NCBI RefSeq assembly: GCF_001182785.1
Contig: NZ_CP012099.1
Coordinates: 804,501-868,500 of the forward strand
Direction: 5' to 3'
Length of the DNA: 64,000 bases
Source of the DNA: Bacillus thuringiensis
GTDB taxonomy: Bacteria; Bacillota; Bacilli; Bacillales; Bacillaceae_G
Each line of letters starts with the position of its first letter. Position 1 is the stretch's first letter. Below the pieces are notes generated by a model. That model saw only the letters and a list, made by a program, of their open reading frames with translations, was not told the origin of the DNA and did not search any database. The position numbers and the translations under genes are program-made. Positions 25,023 to 33,964 of this stretch are shown piece by piece.

Positions 25023-26426
25023 TTATGCTTTTTTCTTTTCATCATTCGTTTTTTCGGTAGCTAAGTGACTATGCTTTCTAGAGTAGAAGAAATAGAAGCA
25101 TAAGCCGACTATAAGCCAAACTGCAAAGCTAATCCATGTTGTTTTAGACAAATTGATCATTAAATATAAGCAGCAAAGAATCGCGACAACTGGTAATACA
25201 GGTACGAAAGGTGTACGGAATCCGCGTTTTAAGTCAGGATGTGTTTTTCGTAAAATAAGTACTGCGCAGCAAACGAATGTAAAGGCTGTTAACGTACCGA
25301 TGTTTACTAAATTCGCTAGCAAATGTAAATCTAAAAGTCCTGCTAATAAAGCGGCAACAACGCCAGTAATCCACGTGTTTAATAAAGGGATTTTTACTCT
25401 TTTATTTACACGTGATAACGCTTTTGGAAGTAGACCGTCACGGCTCATCGCATACGAAACGCGAACTTGTCCATACATAACGACTAAAAGGACGGTTGTC
25501 ATTCCAGTCATCGCTCCAACAGCGAGTAGTCCTGCAATTGTGTCCTCACCAACGAAATGCAATGCAAATGCAACTGGATCAGAAACGTCTAATTGCGTAT
25601 AAGGAACCATACCTGTTAAAACGAAAGATACGATCATATATAAAACAGTACAAATAAGAAGAGAACCGATAATACCAATTGGTAAGTCACGCTGCGGTTT
25701 TTTCGTTTCTTCTGCAGCGGTTGCGATTGCATCAAAACCTAAAAAGGCGAAGAATACAGTGGCAGCTCCGGTAATAATACCGTCGTATCCGAATGGAATG
25801 AACGGTGTCCAGTTTTCAGGCTTTACATATTTTGCGCCTGCTACGATAAAGGCAATGATAACAGCTAGTTTAATAAGAACCATAATATTATTAATGCGTG
25901 CACTTTCACGTATACCAAAACTTAAAAGGCCGGTAATAAGAAGTAAAATGCAGACAGCTGGTAAATCGATGAGACCACCTTTTCCTACGCCGGGGGCTGA
26001 GGCGATTATGGCGGGCAGGTGTATATTGAATCCTTGTAGTAATGATTGCAAATAACCAGACCAACCGACAGCTACTGCCGCGACTGCAAGTAAATATTCG
26101 AGCATTAAACACCATCCGACGATGAAGGCGACGACTTCTCCGACTGTCATATATGCATAAGTATACACACTTCCTGAGACAGGAATAGAAGAAGCAAATT
26201 CAGCATAACAAAAGGCTACACAAGCACAAGTAAATGCAGCAATAAGGAATGATAGCATAATACCAGGACCAGAATGTTTTGCTGCAACAATACCTGTTAA
26301 TACAAAGATCCCTGTCCCAATTACGGCGCCGATTCCTAAGAACGTTAAATCGAGTGCTGTTAATGTTCTCTCGAGTTGCTTTGGTGATTCAGTACTAAGC
26401 GCTTTTTTTCGTAATAATGACTTCAC
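25023..26426 (-). CDS. APC-superfamily amino acid permease (YfnA/CAT-like)
   Basis: 467 residues, twelve or more membrane helices. The first helix carries GIGAVIGTGIFVLTG, the unwound substrate-binding motif of the superfamily; FFAFLGFDAIATAAEETKKP is typical of the cationic amino acid transporter/YfnA branch. The chosen GTG (26426) has GGAGGGAGAG six bases upstream; the longer frame (to 26483) includes this site. Exact amino acid specificity cannot be read off. Confidence 0.9.
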   Translation of the reverse strand: MKSLLRKKALSTESPKQLERTLTALDLTFLGIGAVIGTGIFVLTGIVAAKHSGPGIMLSFLIAAFTCACVAFCYAEFASSIPVSGSVYTYAYMTVGEVVAFIVGWCLMLEYLLAVAAVAVGWSGYLQSLLQGFNIHLPAIIASAPGVGKGGLIDLPAVCILLLITGLLSFGIRESARINNIMVLIKLAVIIAFIVAGAKYVKPENWTPFIPFGYDGIITGAATVFFAFLGFDAIATAAEETKKPQRDLPIGIIGSLLICTVLYMIVSFVLTGMVPYTQLDVSDPVAFALHFVGEDTIAGLLAVGAMTGMTTVLLVVMYGQVRVSYAMSRDGLLPKALSRVNKRVKIPLLNTWITGVVAALLAGLLDLHLLANLVNIGTLTAFTFVCCAVLILRKTHPDLKRGFRTPFVPVLPVVAILCCLYLMINLSKTTWISFAVWLIVGLCFYFFYSRKHSHLATEKTNDEKKKA

Positions 26427-26684
26427 TTTGGACTCTCCCTCCATTTTTTCATTTCCATAACGGCGGCTATAGTATGAGCCCATGAGAAAAGAGTAAGTAA
26501 GGAAGTGGAGGTGCAGTTATGGTATGTAGTTTTTTAAAATTGCTGGATTAATCTTAATATAATTCAGAATATTTTGTCAAATAAAAATATGACAAATAAA
26601 ATGCGGATCAATAGGGGAAACTACTTGCAGAAATGGACGGGGGTTAACGACCCACTGATTAAAGTTAAAGTAGGAGCAGATGCT

Positions 26685-27812
26685 ATGTTATTTTATTTTG
26701 AACTTGTCGTCATTTTACTTTGTACGAAATTAGCTGGTGACATTAGTGTGAGACTTGGTCAGCCTTCTGTACTTGGTAAGTTAATTGTCGGTATTATTAT
26801 CGGTCCAGCTGTACTCGGTATTATTAATAGTTCTGAACTAATTGATGAACTGAGTGAGATTGGTGTTTTGTTACTTATGTTTATGGCGGGACTTGAAACA
26901 GATTTAGAAGAGTTAAATCGGAATTTGAAATCGTCATTTGCAGTAGCGGCTGGTGGAATTATTTTTCCTTTCATCGGTGGTTATGTAACAGGATTGCTGT
27001 TTGGATTAATGCAGTCCCATGCCATTTTTTTAGGATTATTACTTTGCGCAACATCGGTTAGTATTACGGTGCAGACGCTACGTGATTTAGGAAAAATGAA
27101 TACGAGGGAAAGTACAACAATTTTAGGTGCTGCCGTATTTGATGATGTCATTGTCGTTATTTTATTGGCATTTGTAATGAGTTTTTTAGGAACACAAGAT
27201 GTAAATATAACACTTGTCATTGCAAAGAAAATTATTTTCTTTGTAAGTATTGTTTTTATTGCTTGGAAAGTCGTTCCTTGGATTATGAAAATGCTTGTCC
27301 CGCTTCGTGTAACAGAAGCGTTAATTAGCGCGGCTCTTATTATTTGCTTCTCTTTTTCTTATTACAGTGAAATGATGGGAATTGCAGGCATTATTGGAGC
27401 ATTTGCAGCAGGAATTGCTATTTCTCAAACAGAGTATAAGCATGAAGTGGAACATAAAATTGAACCGATTGCTTATGCAATATTTGTTCCAGTATTCTTC
27501 GTAAGTATCGGAATGGAAATTACATTTCAAGGCATTGGAAGCCAGCTTTGGTTCATTATTATTATGACCCTCATTGCGATTTTCACAAAGTTAATTGGAT
27601 CAGGTTTAGGAGCGAGATTGACAGGTTTTAATCTCCAATCTTCTATTAGTATTGGCGCGGGGATGGTATCACGTGGTGAAGTAGCACTTATCATCGCAGC
27701 AAATGGACTTACGGCGAATTTATTAGCGAAAGAAAATTTCACAGCGATTGTTATTGTTGTTATATTGACGACGATTATTACACCGCCACTTTTGAAGAAA
27801 TATTTTGTATAG
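26685..27812 (+). CDS. CPA2 family cation/proton antiporter (NapA/GerN-like)
   Basis: 375 residues, about twelve helices. The LGQPSVLGKLIVGIIIGP segment and the DD motif in AAVFDDVIVVILLA (about residue 155) are hallmarks of NapA/KefB-type exchangers. GerN and GerT, which work in B. cereus spore germination and outgrowth, belong to this family, but I cannot say whether this is one of them. The TAGGAG site fits the ATG at 26685; 37 extra upstream codons are not membrane-like and are left out. Confidence 0.87.
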   Translation: MLFYFELVVILLCTKLAGDISVRLGQPSVLGKLIVGIIIGPAVLGIINSSELIDELSEIGVLLLMFMAGLETDLEELNRNLKSSFAVAAGGIIFPFIGGYVTGLLFGLMQSHAIFLGLLLCATSVSITVQTLRDLGKMNTRESTTILGAAVFDDVIVVILLAFVMSFLGTQDVNITLVIAKKIIFFVSIVFIAWKVVPWIMKMLVPLRVTEALISAALIICFSFSYYSEMMGIAGIIGAFAAGIAISQTEYKHEVEHKIEPIAYAIFVPVFFVSIGMEITFQGIGSQLWFIIIMTLIAIFTKLIGSGLGARLTGFNLQSSISIGAGMVSRGEVALIIAANGLTANLLAKENFTAIVIVVILTTIITPPLLKKYFV

Positions 27813-27818
27813 AGAGGA

Positions 27819-27850
27819 AGGGCTTATCTGATGCAGGTAAGCTCTTTTTT
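27819..27850 (+). terminator. Terminator of the antiporter gene
   Basis: AGGGCTTA-C and G-TAAGCTCT pair around the loop CTGATGCAG, then a T run. Confidence 0.85.
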
Positions 27851-27936
27851 TATTCCAAAAAGCAATGGTCATATAGCATGAAGGGTTTGTAATTATGGTA
27901 AAATCTATGTATGTAATATGACAAGGAGAGGGAAGT

Positions 27937-28251
27937 GTGAAAATTACGAAGGAGAAGGTTATCGGTGTAATCGTACTTATTGCAGTATGTATACCATTTA
28001 CTGCATGGAAAGAATCAAAAGTGAAAGATTTTCCGGTTTCTATTTTTTCGGAAGAAGCAGATGGTGAGTACGGTCAGAAGCTGAAATATACTGCTTTTTT
28101 ACCTGATGTTGCGATTTGGATGAACGGTTGGAAAGAGAAGTGGACAGAAGGAGAAAGAACTGTTTATCAAAAAGGGAATCGCATTGTAAATGTGTTTCAT
28201 CCTCCTGGCGATGATGGTTTTTACCTTCTTGAAGCAAGAGAAAATAAGTGA
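27937..28251 (+). CDS. Small exported or membrane-anchored protein, unknown
   Basis: 104 residues from a GTG with AAGGAGAGGGAA upstream. One N-terminal hydrophobic segment (about 8-22, VIGVIVLIAVCIPF) followed by a soluble domain with aromatic residues (WMNGWKEKW). It lies 29 bases ahead of the MurR-type regulator and may share its transcript. No family recognised. Confidence 0.6.
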   Translation: MKITKEKVIGVIVLIAVCIPFTAWKESKVKDFPVSIFSEEADGEYGQKLKYTAFLPDVAIWMNGWKEKWTEGERTVYQKGNRIVNVFHPPGDDGFYLLEARENK

Positions 28252-28280
28252 ACGCAACCGTAAGAAGTGGAGGTTAAATA

Positions 28281-29144
28281 GTGAAAGCTTCAACATTACT
28301 ATTTAAAATTGAAAGTAATATGGATCAATTTTCACCAGCTGAAAAGAAGGTTGCCATGTACATAATGGAGAATGCAGAGATTGTTCCGAACTTAACGACG
28401 AAAGAAGTGTCAACGAATGCAGGCGCAAGTGAGGCGAGTGTCGTTCGTTTTTGTAAGTCGATTGGGATCGGAAGTTTTAAAGCATTTAAGATAGCACTCG
28501 TTCGTGAATTAACGATTGCTGATTATAATATTAACGATTTTTCAGTGATGAATACGGAAGATGGACCGTACGATTTGTTTAATAAAGTCACTTATGTGAA
28601 TAAAGCTGCAATTGAGGCGAGCGTTACTGCGATAGATAAGAAGGAACTTGAGAAAGCTGCAGATCGTATTGTCAATGCGGGCAAAATTATATTTTACGGC
28701 GTAGGTGGATCAGCTACGCCAGCAATGGATGGGGCGTATAAATTTACACGGCTTGGATTTACAGCGATGATGCTATCTGATTTTCATATGATGTTGCCGC
28801 TTGTGACGAATTTAAAAGAAGGCGATATATTTGTTGCGATTTCAACATCTGGTCGAACGAGAGATGTGCTTGAAATGGCGCAGTATGCAAAGAGACAAGG
28901 TGCAACTGTTATTGGAATTACGAAGCTAGATCAATCATCCCCCTTATATAAAGAAGTGGACATTCGTCTTTGTATGCCAGATGTAGAACAAGATCATCGT
29001 ATTGCAAGTATTGCGTCGAGAATGACGCAACTGAATATGATTGATGCTTTATATGTGATTACTTTCAACCGAATTGGTAATAAAGTATTGGATCAATTTA
29101 TGGAGACGCGAGAAGAAGCGTTGCGGTTACGGAAGTTAAAGTAG
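28281..29144 (+). CDS. MurR/RpiR-family transcriptional regulator
   Basis: 287 residues: an N-terminal RpiR HTH (about 1-77, with LTTKEVSTNAGASEASVVRFCKSIG) and a C-terminal SIS domain (about 110-260) with YGVGGSA and STSGRTRDV phosphosugar-binding motifs. In E. coli MurR represses murQP and is released by MurNAc-6-P. The GTG start follows GTGGAGGTT. It lies upstream of murQ-murP-mupG, separated by a terminator and a bcr1 repeat, so it is probably their repressor. Confidence 0.9.
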   Translation: MKASTLLFKIESNMDQFSPAEKKVAMYIMENAEIVPNLTTKEVSTNAGASEASVVRFCKSIGIGSFKAFKIALVRELTIADYNINDFSVMNTEDGPYDLFNKVTYVNKAAIEASVTAIDKKELEKAADRIVNAGKIIFYGVGGSATPAMDGAYKFTRLGFTAMMLSDFHMMLPLVTNLKEGDIFVAISTSGRTRDVLEMAQYAKRQGATVIGITKLDQSSPLYKEVDIRLCMPDVEQDHRIASIASRMTQLNMIDALYVITFNRIGNKVLDQFMETREEALRLRKLK

Positions 29145-29147
29145 AAG

Positions 29148-29172
29148 AAAAGATGAGGAGACTCATCTTTTT
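29148..29172 (+). terminator. Terminator of the MurR-type gene
   Basis: AAAAGATGAG-GAGA-CTCATCTTTT followed by more T residues; the T run merges with the left edge of the bcr1 repeat. Confidence 0.9.
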
Positions 29173-29176
29173 TTAT

Positions 29177-29325
29177 CCCGCTATTTGCCGGGCAGTAAGA
29201 CCCCCACTTCAAAATTCAGCGGAAGCAAAGAAGTTAGGTGGGGGATCAACTGCCCGTAAAAGCCCGATTGGTGCGGGCTAATAATCAGTGGGGATGAACA
29301 AAACCCCCACTGATTAAAGTTTCAC
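29177..29325. repeat. bcr1-type repeat of the B. cereus group
   Basis: A 149-bp G+C-richer block flanked on both sides by TTTAT (29172-29176 and 29326-29330). From memory of published work, bcr1 elements are about 155 bp, specific to this group, and generate a 5-bp TTTAT target duplication, which fits. It is built of hairpins: GGGCAGT/ACTGCCC enclosing CCCCCAC/GTGGGGG, AGCCCG/CGGGCT, and AATCAGTGGGG/CCCCCACTGATT. It has no coding capacity. Confidence 0.85.
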
Positions 29326-29357
29326 TTTATTATCTTTGACAAAAATATGTCATGTTG

Positions 29358-29372
29358 TGAAATTTTATTTCA
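29358..29372. promoter_or_regulatory. murQ: Upstream MurR-type operator candidate
   Basis: TGAAATTTTATTTCA is a perfect 6-3-6 palindrome 26 bases upstream of the -35 (29391) of murQ. A second copy lies at 29426. Confidence 0.7.
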
Positions 29373-29390
29373 TAAAATAAGAAAGGGTTA

Positions 29391-29418
29391 TTGATTTTTA
29401 GTTTCTTAAAGTTATAAT
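29391..29418 (+). promoter_or_regulatory. murQ: murQ promoter (sigma-A)
   Basis: TTGATT (29391-29396), 16 bases, TATAAT (29413-29418). It is bracketed by the two identical-type palindromes. Confidence 0.75.
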
Positions 29419-29425
29419 AAAAGTG

Positions 29426-29440
29426 TGAAATATAATTTCA
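29426..29440. promoter_or_regulatory. murQ: Downstream MurR-type operator candidate
   Basis: TGAAATATAATTTCA, a perfect 6-3-6 palindrome with the same arms as the site at 29358, placed at about +1 of the murQ transcript. Centre-to-centre distance is 68 bp, which would allow a repression loop. Confidence 0.7.
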
Positions 29441-29454
29441 AAGAGGGTGGAAAT

Positions 29455-30339
29455 ATGTTAGAAAATTTATCGACAGAACATCGTAATGAGAAAACAATGA
29501 ATCTGGATGAAATGAGCATAAAAGAAGTGTTGCAAAGTATGAATGAAGAAGATCGAACTGTTGCGTTAGCAGTTGAAAAAGAGATAGAACAAATTGAAAA
29601 GGTTGTACAGACTGTTATTAAATCTTTTGAAGAAGAGGGACGCTTAATTTACATTGGTGCTGGTACGAGTGGTCGTTTAGGTATTCTAGATGCAGTGGAA
29701 TGTCCGCCGACATTTGGCACGGATGATAAAATGGTGCAAGGATTTATAGCAGGTGGATTGAAAGCGTTTACTAAGGCGGTGGAAGGTGCCGAAGATCGCG
29801 AAGAGTTAGCAGAAGAAGATTTAAAAAGTATTGGATTAAATGAGAAAGATACAGTGATTGGAATTGCTGCAAGTGGTAGAACTCCTTACGTAATTGGCGG
29901 CTTGAAATACGCACAGAGCGTAGGAGCGAGTACAGCAAGTATTTCTTGTAATAAAAATGCTGAAATAAGTAAATATGCAAAGTTAAATGTAGAAGTAGAG
30001 ACAGGTGCAGAAATATTAACAGGATCAACGCGTTTAAAAGCTGGTACAGCACAAAAATTAGTGCTGAATATGATTTCAACAGCTTCGATGATTGGTGTAG
30101 GAAAAGTATATAAAAACTTAATGGTAGATGTTCAATCCACAAATGAAAAGTTAGTAGAACGGTCAAAACGAATTATTGTGGAAGCAACAGGCGCTAGTTA
30201 TGAAGTAGCGGCAGAGTATTATGAAAAGGCAGAACGTAACGTAAAAGCTGCCATTGTTATGGTGTTGTTGCAGTGTGAGTATGGGGAAGCACTGGAGAAA
30301 CTAAAATACGCAAAAGGGTTTGTGAAGAAAGCACTATAA
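29455..30339 (+). CDS. murQ: N-acetylmuramic acid 6-phosphate etherase MurQ
   Basis: 294 residues, full length. It removes the lactyl ether of MurNAc-6-P to give GlcNAc-6-P. The SIS domain carries IGAGTSGRLGILDA (about 64) and IAASGRTPYV (about 140); the catalytic Glu lies in AVECPPTFG. ATG at 29455 follows AGAGGGTGG; the frame extends ten more codons into the operator. First gene of murQ-murP-mupG, cell-wall recycling. Confidence 0.96.
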   Translation: MLENLSTEHRNEKTMNLDEMSIKEVLQSMNEEDRTVALAVEKEIEQIEKVVQTVIKSFEEEGRLIYIGAGTSGRLGILDAVECPPTFGTDDKMVQGFIAGGLKAFTKAVEGAEDREELAEEDLKSIGLNEKDTVIGIAASGRTPYVIGGLKYAQSVGASTASISCNKNAEISKYAKLNVEVETGAEILTGSTRLKAGTAQKLVLNMISTASMIGVGKVYKNLMVDVQSTNEKLVERSKRIIVEATGASYEVAAEYYEKAERNVKAAIVMVLLQCEYGEALEKLKYAKGFVKKAL

Positions 30340-30363
30340 AATAATAGGGAGGGGGATTCTATT

Positions 30364-31728
30364 ATGAAGAAAGAAGAGAGAATGGCCAAGGAAATTTCGG
30401 AGCAACTTGGGGGAATAAAAAACATTCGTAGTATTGCTCATTGTATGACGAGACTACGTTTAACGCTTCATGATGAAAGTAAAGTAAACATGGACCTTTT
30501 GAAAAAAGTTGAAGGTGTTATGGGTGTTATAGAAGATGAGACGCTTCAAGTTGTCGTTGGCCCAGGAACAGTAAATAAAGTAGCAGCTAAAATGGAAGGT
30601 TTGACAGGACTACGAATTGGTGAGGTAGCAGATCATCACCTTGAAGATATTGGGCAAGAGATGAAGTCAGAGATTAAGAAGAAAAATAATACCCCAGTGA
30701 AAAACTTTTTACGAAAAATAGGAAGTATTTTTATTCCGTTAATTCCGGGGCTTGTTGCGTCAGGAATTATAAACGGGGTTGCTAACTTTGCGAAAAACGC
30801 TGGTGCTGATCCAAATGCAACGTGGTTACAAATGTTACTACTCATTGGCGGCGGTATCTTTACATTCTTAGGAATTTTAGTTGGTTGGAATACAGCGAAA
30901 GAATTTGGCGGGACACCGGTTCTTGGGGCAATTGCTGGTATTTTAATTTTTAACCCGGCGATGGCAAACGTAAAATTGTTTGGTGAAGCATTAGTGCCCG
31001 GACGGGGCGGATTGTTTGCAGTAATTTTTGCAGCATGGCTTATGGTTGTAGTGGAAAGACAAGTTCGAAAAGCAGTGCCAAATGCAGTTGATATTATCGT
31101 GACACCACTTATTACTGTATTAGTTGTAAGTATCGTAACGATGTTAGCCATTCAGCCATTAGCAGGTTTCTTATCAGATGGTATTACGAGCGGAATTAAT
31201 GCTATTTTAAATATTGGCGGAGCATTTGCTGGCGCAGTACTTGCGGGAACATTTTTACCTCTCGTTATGGTCGGATTACATCACGGTTTAACACCAATTC
31301 ATATGGAATTTATTAATCAAACACACGTAACACCTTTATTACCGGTACTCGCAATGGCTGGTGCTGGCCAAGTGGGCGCAGCGATTGCAATTTATGTAAA
31401 AACAAAAAATAAACGACTTCGTAATGTGATTAAAGGTGGATTGCCAGTTGGCTTTTTAGGAATTGGTGAGCCGTTATTATACGGGGTTACATTACCACTT
31501 GGGAAACCGTTTATTACTGCTTGTTTAGGAGCGGCTGTCGGTGGTGCATTCCAAGCAGTTATGCAAACGGCTTCACTTGGAATTGGCGTATCAGGGCTAT
31601 CTTTAATTCCGTTAATTGCTGACAATAAATATTTACTATATTTCTTAGGTTTAGTAATTGCATATGCTTTCGGATTTATCTTCACGTACTTCTTCGGATT
31701 TAAAGAAGAAATGGCAGAAAACATATAG
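30364..31728 (+). CDS. murP: MurNAc-type PTS EIIBC permease MurP
   Basis: 454 residues: an N-terminal EIIB domain (about 1-90) with the phosphorylated Cys in IAHCMTRLRL, then an EIIC domain of about ten helices with GLHHGLTPIHMEFI and GIGEPLLYGVTLP motifs. No EIIA domain is present, so it must use an EIIA-Glc from elsewhere, as E. coli MurP does. It takes up MurNAc or a MurNAc disaccharide as the 6-phosphate. GGAGGGGG precedes the ATG. Lies between murQ and mupG. Confidence 0.92.
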   Translation: MKKEERMAKEISEQLGGIKNIRSIAHCMTRLRLTLHDESKVNMDLLKKVEGVMGVIEDETLQVVVGPGTVNKVAAKMEGLTGLRIGEVADHHLEDIGQEMKSEIKKKNNTPVKNFLRKIGSIFIPLIPGLVASGIINGVANFAKNAGADPNATWLQMLLLIGGGIFTFLGILVGWNTAKEFGGTPVLGAIAGILIFNPAMANVKLFGEALVPGRGGLFAVIFAAWLMVVVERQVRKAVPNAVDIIVTPLITVLVVSIVTMLAIQPLAGFLSDGITSGINAILNIGGAFAGAVLAGTFLPLVMVGLHHGLTPIHMEFINQTHVTPLLPVLAMAGAGQVGAAIAIYVKTKNKRLRNVIKGGLPVGFLGIGEPLLYGVTLPLGKPFITACLGAAVGGAFQAVMQTASLGIGVSGLSLIPLIADNKYLLYFLGLVIAYAFGFIFTYFFGFKEEMAENI

Positions 31729-31753
31729 AGAAAGGGATTCCTTTCTCTTTTTC
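31727..31753 (+). terminator. Hairpin between murP and mupG
   Basis: AGAGAAAGG-GATT-CCTTTCTCT, a perfect 9-bp stem followed by TTTTTC. It starts at the murP stop and may reduce transcription into mupG. Confidence 0.7.
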
Positions 31754-31776
31754 TATTAATAGAAAGGGAGATTTAT

Positions 31777-32850
31777 ATGATCGGAGTTTCCATTTATCTT
31801 TCAAAAGAACGAGTAGAGAAACAAGAAGAGTGGCTAAGAGTAGCGAAAGAAAATGGGTTTACATCTATTTTTACATCACTGCACATTCCAGAAGATGATC
31901 CAAATACGTATAAAGAGTTAATTCAAATATTAGGGAAACAAGCTCTTGCACATGAAATGGAGTTAATGGTTGATGTTTCTCCAAAATCGTTACATCATTT
32001 AGGGCTAACATATGAAAATGTGGAAGAACTATTGGACTGGGGCATTACCGGTTTAAGAATGGATTACGGCATTGCGCCAAAAGAAATTGCAAGCGTATCT
32101 CATAAGATGAAAGTAGCTTTAAATGCGAGTACGATTACAAAGTCATTTTGGAAAGAGTTACTTACAGAACATATACGAGTAGAGAATGTAGAAGCGTGGC
32201 ATAATTTTTACCCACGTCCAGAGACAGGACTAGCAAGGTCCTTCTTACAAAAGCAAAATCAATATTTACAGGAGTGCGGAATAAAAACGATGGCATTTAT
32301 TCCAGGAGATGCGGAAAAACGTGGTCCGTTATATGAAGGGTTACCAACGTTAGAAAAACATCGCAATATGCGCCCGCTTGAAGCGTATTTAGAACTTGTT
32401 CAAGATTGTGGTGTTGATAAAGTATTGATTGGAGATATAAGCGCAAGTTTGGAAAGCATGCAAGAAGTAGCTAGTGCGAGTAGAGGGATTATTCCATTGC
32501 GTTACAAATCATTTATAACTGATAAAGAAGTATTAAAAGTGGTGGAGCAAGTGCATACAAATAGACTAGATCCGGCTCGTGATGTTATTCGATCTGTAGA
32601 ATCAAGGGAAGGAAATAGAGTGATTTTACAGCCGATGCATACAATTGTAAGAAAGAAAGGCAGCATTACAATTGATAATGAATTGTACGGTAGATATGCA
32701 GGGGAGATGCAAGTTGCTACACATGATTTACCTGTAGATGAGAAAGTGAATGTTGTTGGAATGGTTGTGGAAGAGGACGTTTCTTTACTGCCTTATATTG
32801 GCGCTGGAAAAATGTTTCAATTTTTTTTATGCGATAGAATAAAAGCTTGA
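31777..32850 (+). CDS. mupG: 6-phospho-N-acetylmuramidase MupG (DUF871)
   Basis: 357 residues, TIM barrel (about 1-235, starting MIGVSIYLSKERVEKQE) and cyclophilin-like C-terminal domain. In S. aureus, MupG splits MurNAc-6P-GlcNAc inside the cell in a murQ-murP-murR cluster, which is the arrangement here; so of the three DUF871 genes in the window this is the true mupG orthologue. AAAGGGAG precedes the ATG. Confidence 0.93.
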   Translation: MIGVSIYLSKERVEKQEEWLRVAKENGFTSIFTSLHIPEDDPNTYKELIQILGKQALAHEMELMVDVSPKSLHHLGLTYENVEELLDWGITGLRMDYGIAPKEIASVSHKMKVALNASTITKSFWKELLTEHIRVENVEAWHNFYPRPETGLARSFLQKQNQYLQECGIKTMAFIPGDAEKRGPLYEGLPTLEKHRNMRPLEAYLELVQDCGVDKVLIGDISASLESMQEVASASRGIIPLRYKSFITDKEVLKVVEQVHTNRLDPARDVIRSVESREGNRVILQPMHTIVRKKGSITIDNELYGRYAGEMQVATHDLPVDEKVNVVGMVVEEDVSLLPYIGAGKMFQFFLCDRIKA

Positions 32851-32870
32851 ATTAGCGCTATTTTGTAGGA

Positions 32871-32902
32871 AAACATTATCCGTAAAAGGGATAATGTTTT
32901 TT
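32871..32902 (+). terminator. Terminator of the murQ-murP-mupG operon
   Basis: AAACATTATCC / GGATAATGTTT around a GTAAAAG loop, then T residues. Confidence 0.92.
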
Positions 32903-33003
32903 GTTTTCTTTAAAAAAAGTATTTGACGAATGAAATAAAATACCGTATTGTTTTGACTTGTGAATAAAAGTTCACCATAACAAAACAAAAAGGAGAGTTC
33001 AAA

Positions 33004-33408
33004 ATGAATCAATATATTGGGAATTTAATTATTCGTATCGTGTTAGGAGTTACGTTCTTTGCACATGGTTTAGCAAAGTTTCAATCAGGTATCGATAACG
33101 TAGCAGGATGGTTTACAAGCATCGGTTTACCAGGTGGCCTTGCATACGGCGTAGCAACTGTAGAATTAGTTGGTGGTATATTATTAATTATCGGTTTAGG
33201 TGTACGATATGTAGGATTGTTATTCGCTCTTATTTTAGCTGGAGCTATCGTAAAGGTAAATGGAGCAGCAGGTTTATTAGGAGATGGAAAGAATCCAGGA
33301 TATGAATTAGATCTTGCATTATTATCAATGGGTGCGTATTTATTCGTAGTAAAAGCAGAAGGATATGTAGATCGTTTCTTAAAAGAGAAAGTAATGAAAA
33401 CGAAGTAA
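33004..33408 (+). CDS. DoxX-family membrane protein
   Basis: 134 residues, four helices. The family motifs are IVLGVTFFAHGLAKF near the N-terminus and the VELVGGILLIIGL segment in the middle. DoxX proteins are linked with redox or detoxification systems but have no single proven activity. AAAAGGAGAG precedes the ATG. A monocistronic gene. Confidence 0.88.
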   Translation: MNQYIGNLIIRIVLGVTFFAHGLAKFQSGIDNVAGWFTSIGLPGGLAYGVATVELVGGILLIIGLGVRYVGLLFALILAGAIVKVNGAAGLLGDGKNPGYELDLALLSMGAYLFVVKAEGYVDRFLKEKVMKTK

Positions 33409-33425
33409 ATTTTATTTATAAATTG

Positions 33426-33454
33426 TTGACTTGAAGAATTATTGTAACTATAAT
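33426..33454 (+). promoter_or_regulatory. Sigma-A promoter of the NTF2-like gene
   Basis: TTGACT (33426-33431), 17 bases, TATAAT (33449-33454), close to consensus. It produces a leader of about 100 bases that includes the inverted repeat at 33496-33540. Confidence 0.8.
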
Positions 33455-33495
33455 GATTACAGCTAATGAATTACGAATGAAACAATTTAAATATT

Positions 33496-33540
33496 TTTTT
33501 ACACAAGATGTAACTGCATTGGTTACGTCTTGTGTAAAAA
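33496..33540. repeat. Long inverted repeat in the leader of the NTF2-like gene
   Basis: TTTTTACACAAGATGTAAC (33496-33514) pairs with GTTACGTCTTGTGTAAAAA (33522-33540), 18 of 19 as Watson-Crick and one as G-T. T residues come before and A residues after the stem, so it is not a normal terminator on either strand. It may be an operator or an RNA stabiliser 23 bases before the start codon. Confidence 0.75.
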
Positions 33541-33562
33541 TAAATAAACGGGAGGAAGTAAT

Positions 33563-33964
33563 ATGCCTAAATCAAATTTAGAAATTATTCAAAGCACGTA
33601 TGAAGGATCAGCTTCTTCGAATGCAAAGCATTTAGCAGAAGCCCTCTCTGAAAAAGTGGAATGGACAGAGGCAGAAGGTTTCCCGTATGGCGGAACATAT
33701 AAAGGCGTAGAAGCTATAATGGAAAATGTATTTAGCCGTTTAGGATCAGAATGGGATGATTATAAAGCAAGTGTAAATACATATCATGAAGTAAACGGAA
33801 AAGATGTAATTATTGCTGAAGGTATGTATTCTGGAGTTTATAAAGAAACAGGAAAATCATTTGAAGCAGAATTTGTTCATGTATGGCAGCTTGAAAATGG
33901 AAAAATCGTGAAGTTTAAGCAGTATGTAGATAGTCATATTGTTAGGGAAGCGATGAAGAGCTAA
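33563..33964 (+). CDS. NTF2/SnoaL-like protein
   Basis: 133 residues with the cone-shaped NTF2-like fold pattern: an N-terminal helix, VEWTEAEGFPYGGTYKGVEAI, and the strand-rich end FVHVWQLENGKIVKFKQYVDS. This family holds small-molecule isomerases/cyclases and many proteins of unknown role. GGGAGGAAG precedes the ATG. Its stop overlaps the next start by one base. Confidence 0.85.
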   Translation: MPKSNLEIIQSTYEGSASSNAKHLAEALSEKVEWTEAEGFPYGGTYKGVEAIMENVFSRLGSEWDDYKASVNTYHEVNGKDVIIAEGMYSGVYKETGKSFEAEFVHVWQLENGKIVKFKQYVDSHIVREAMKS

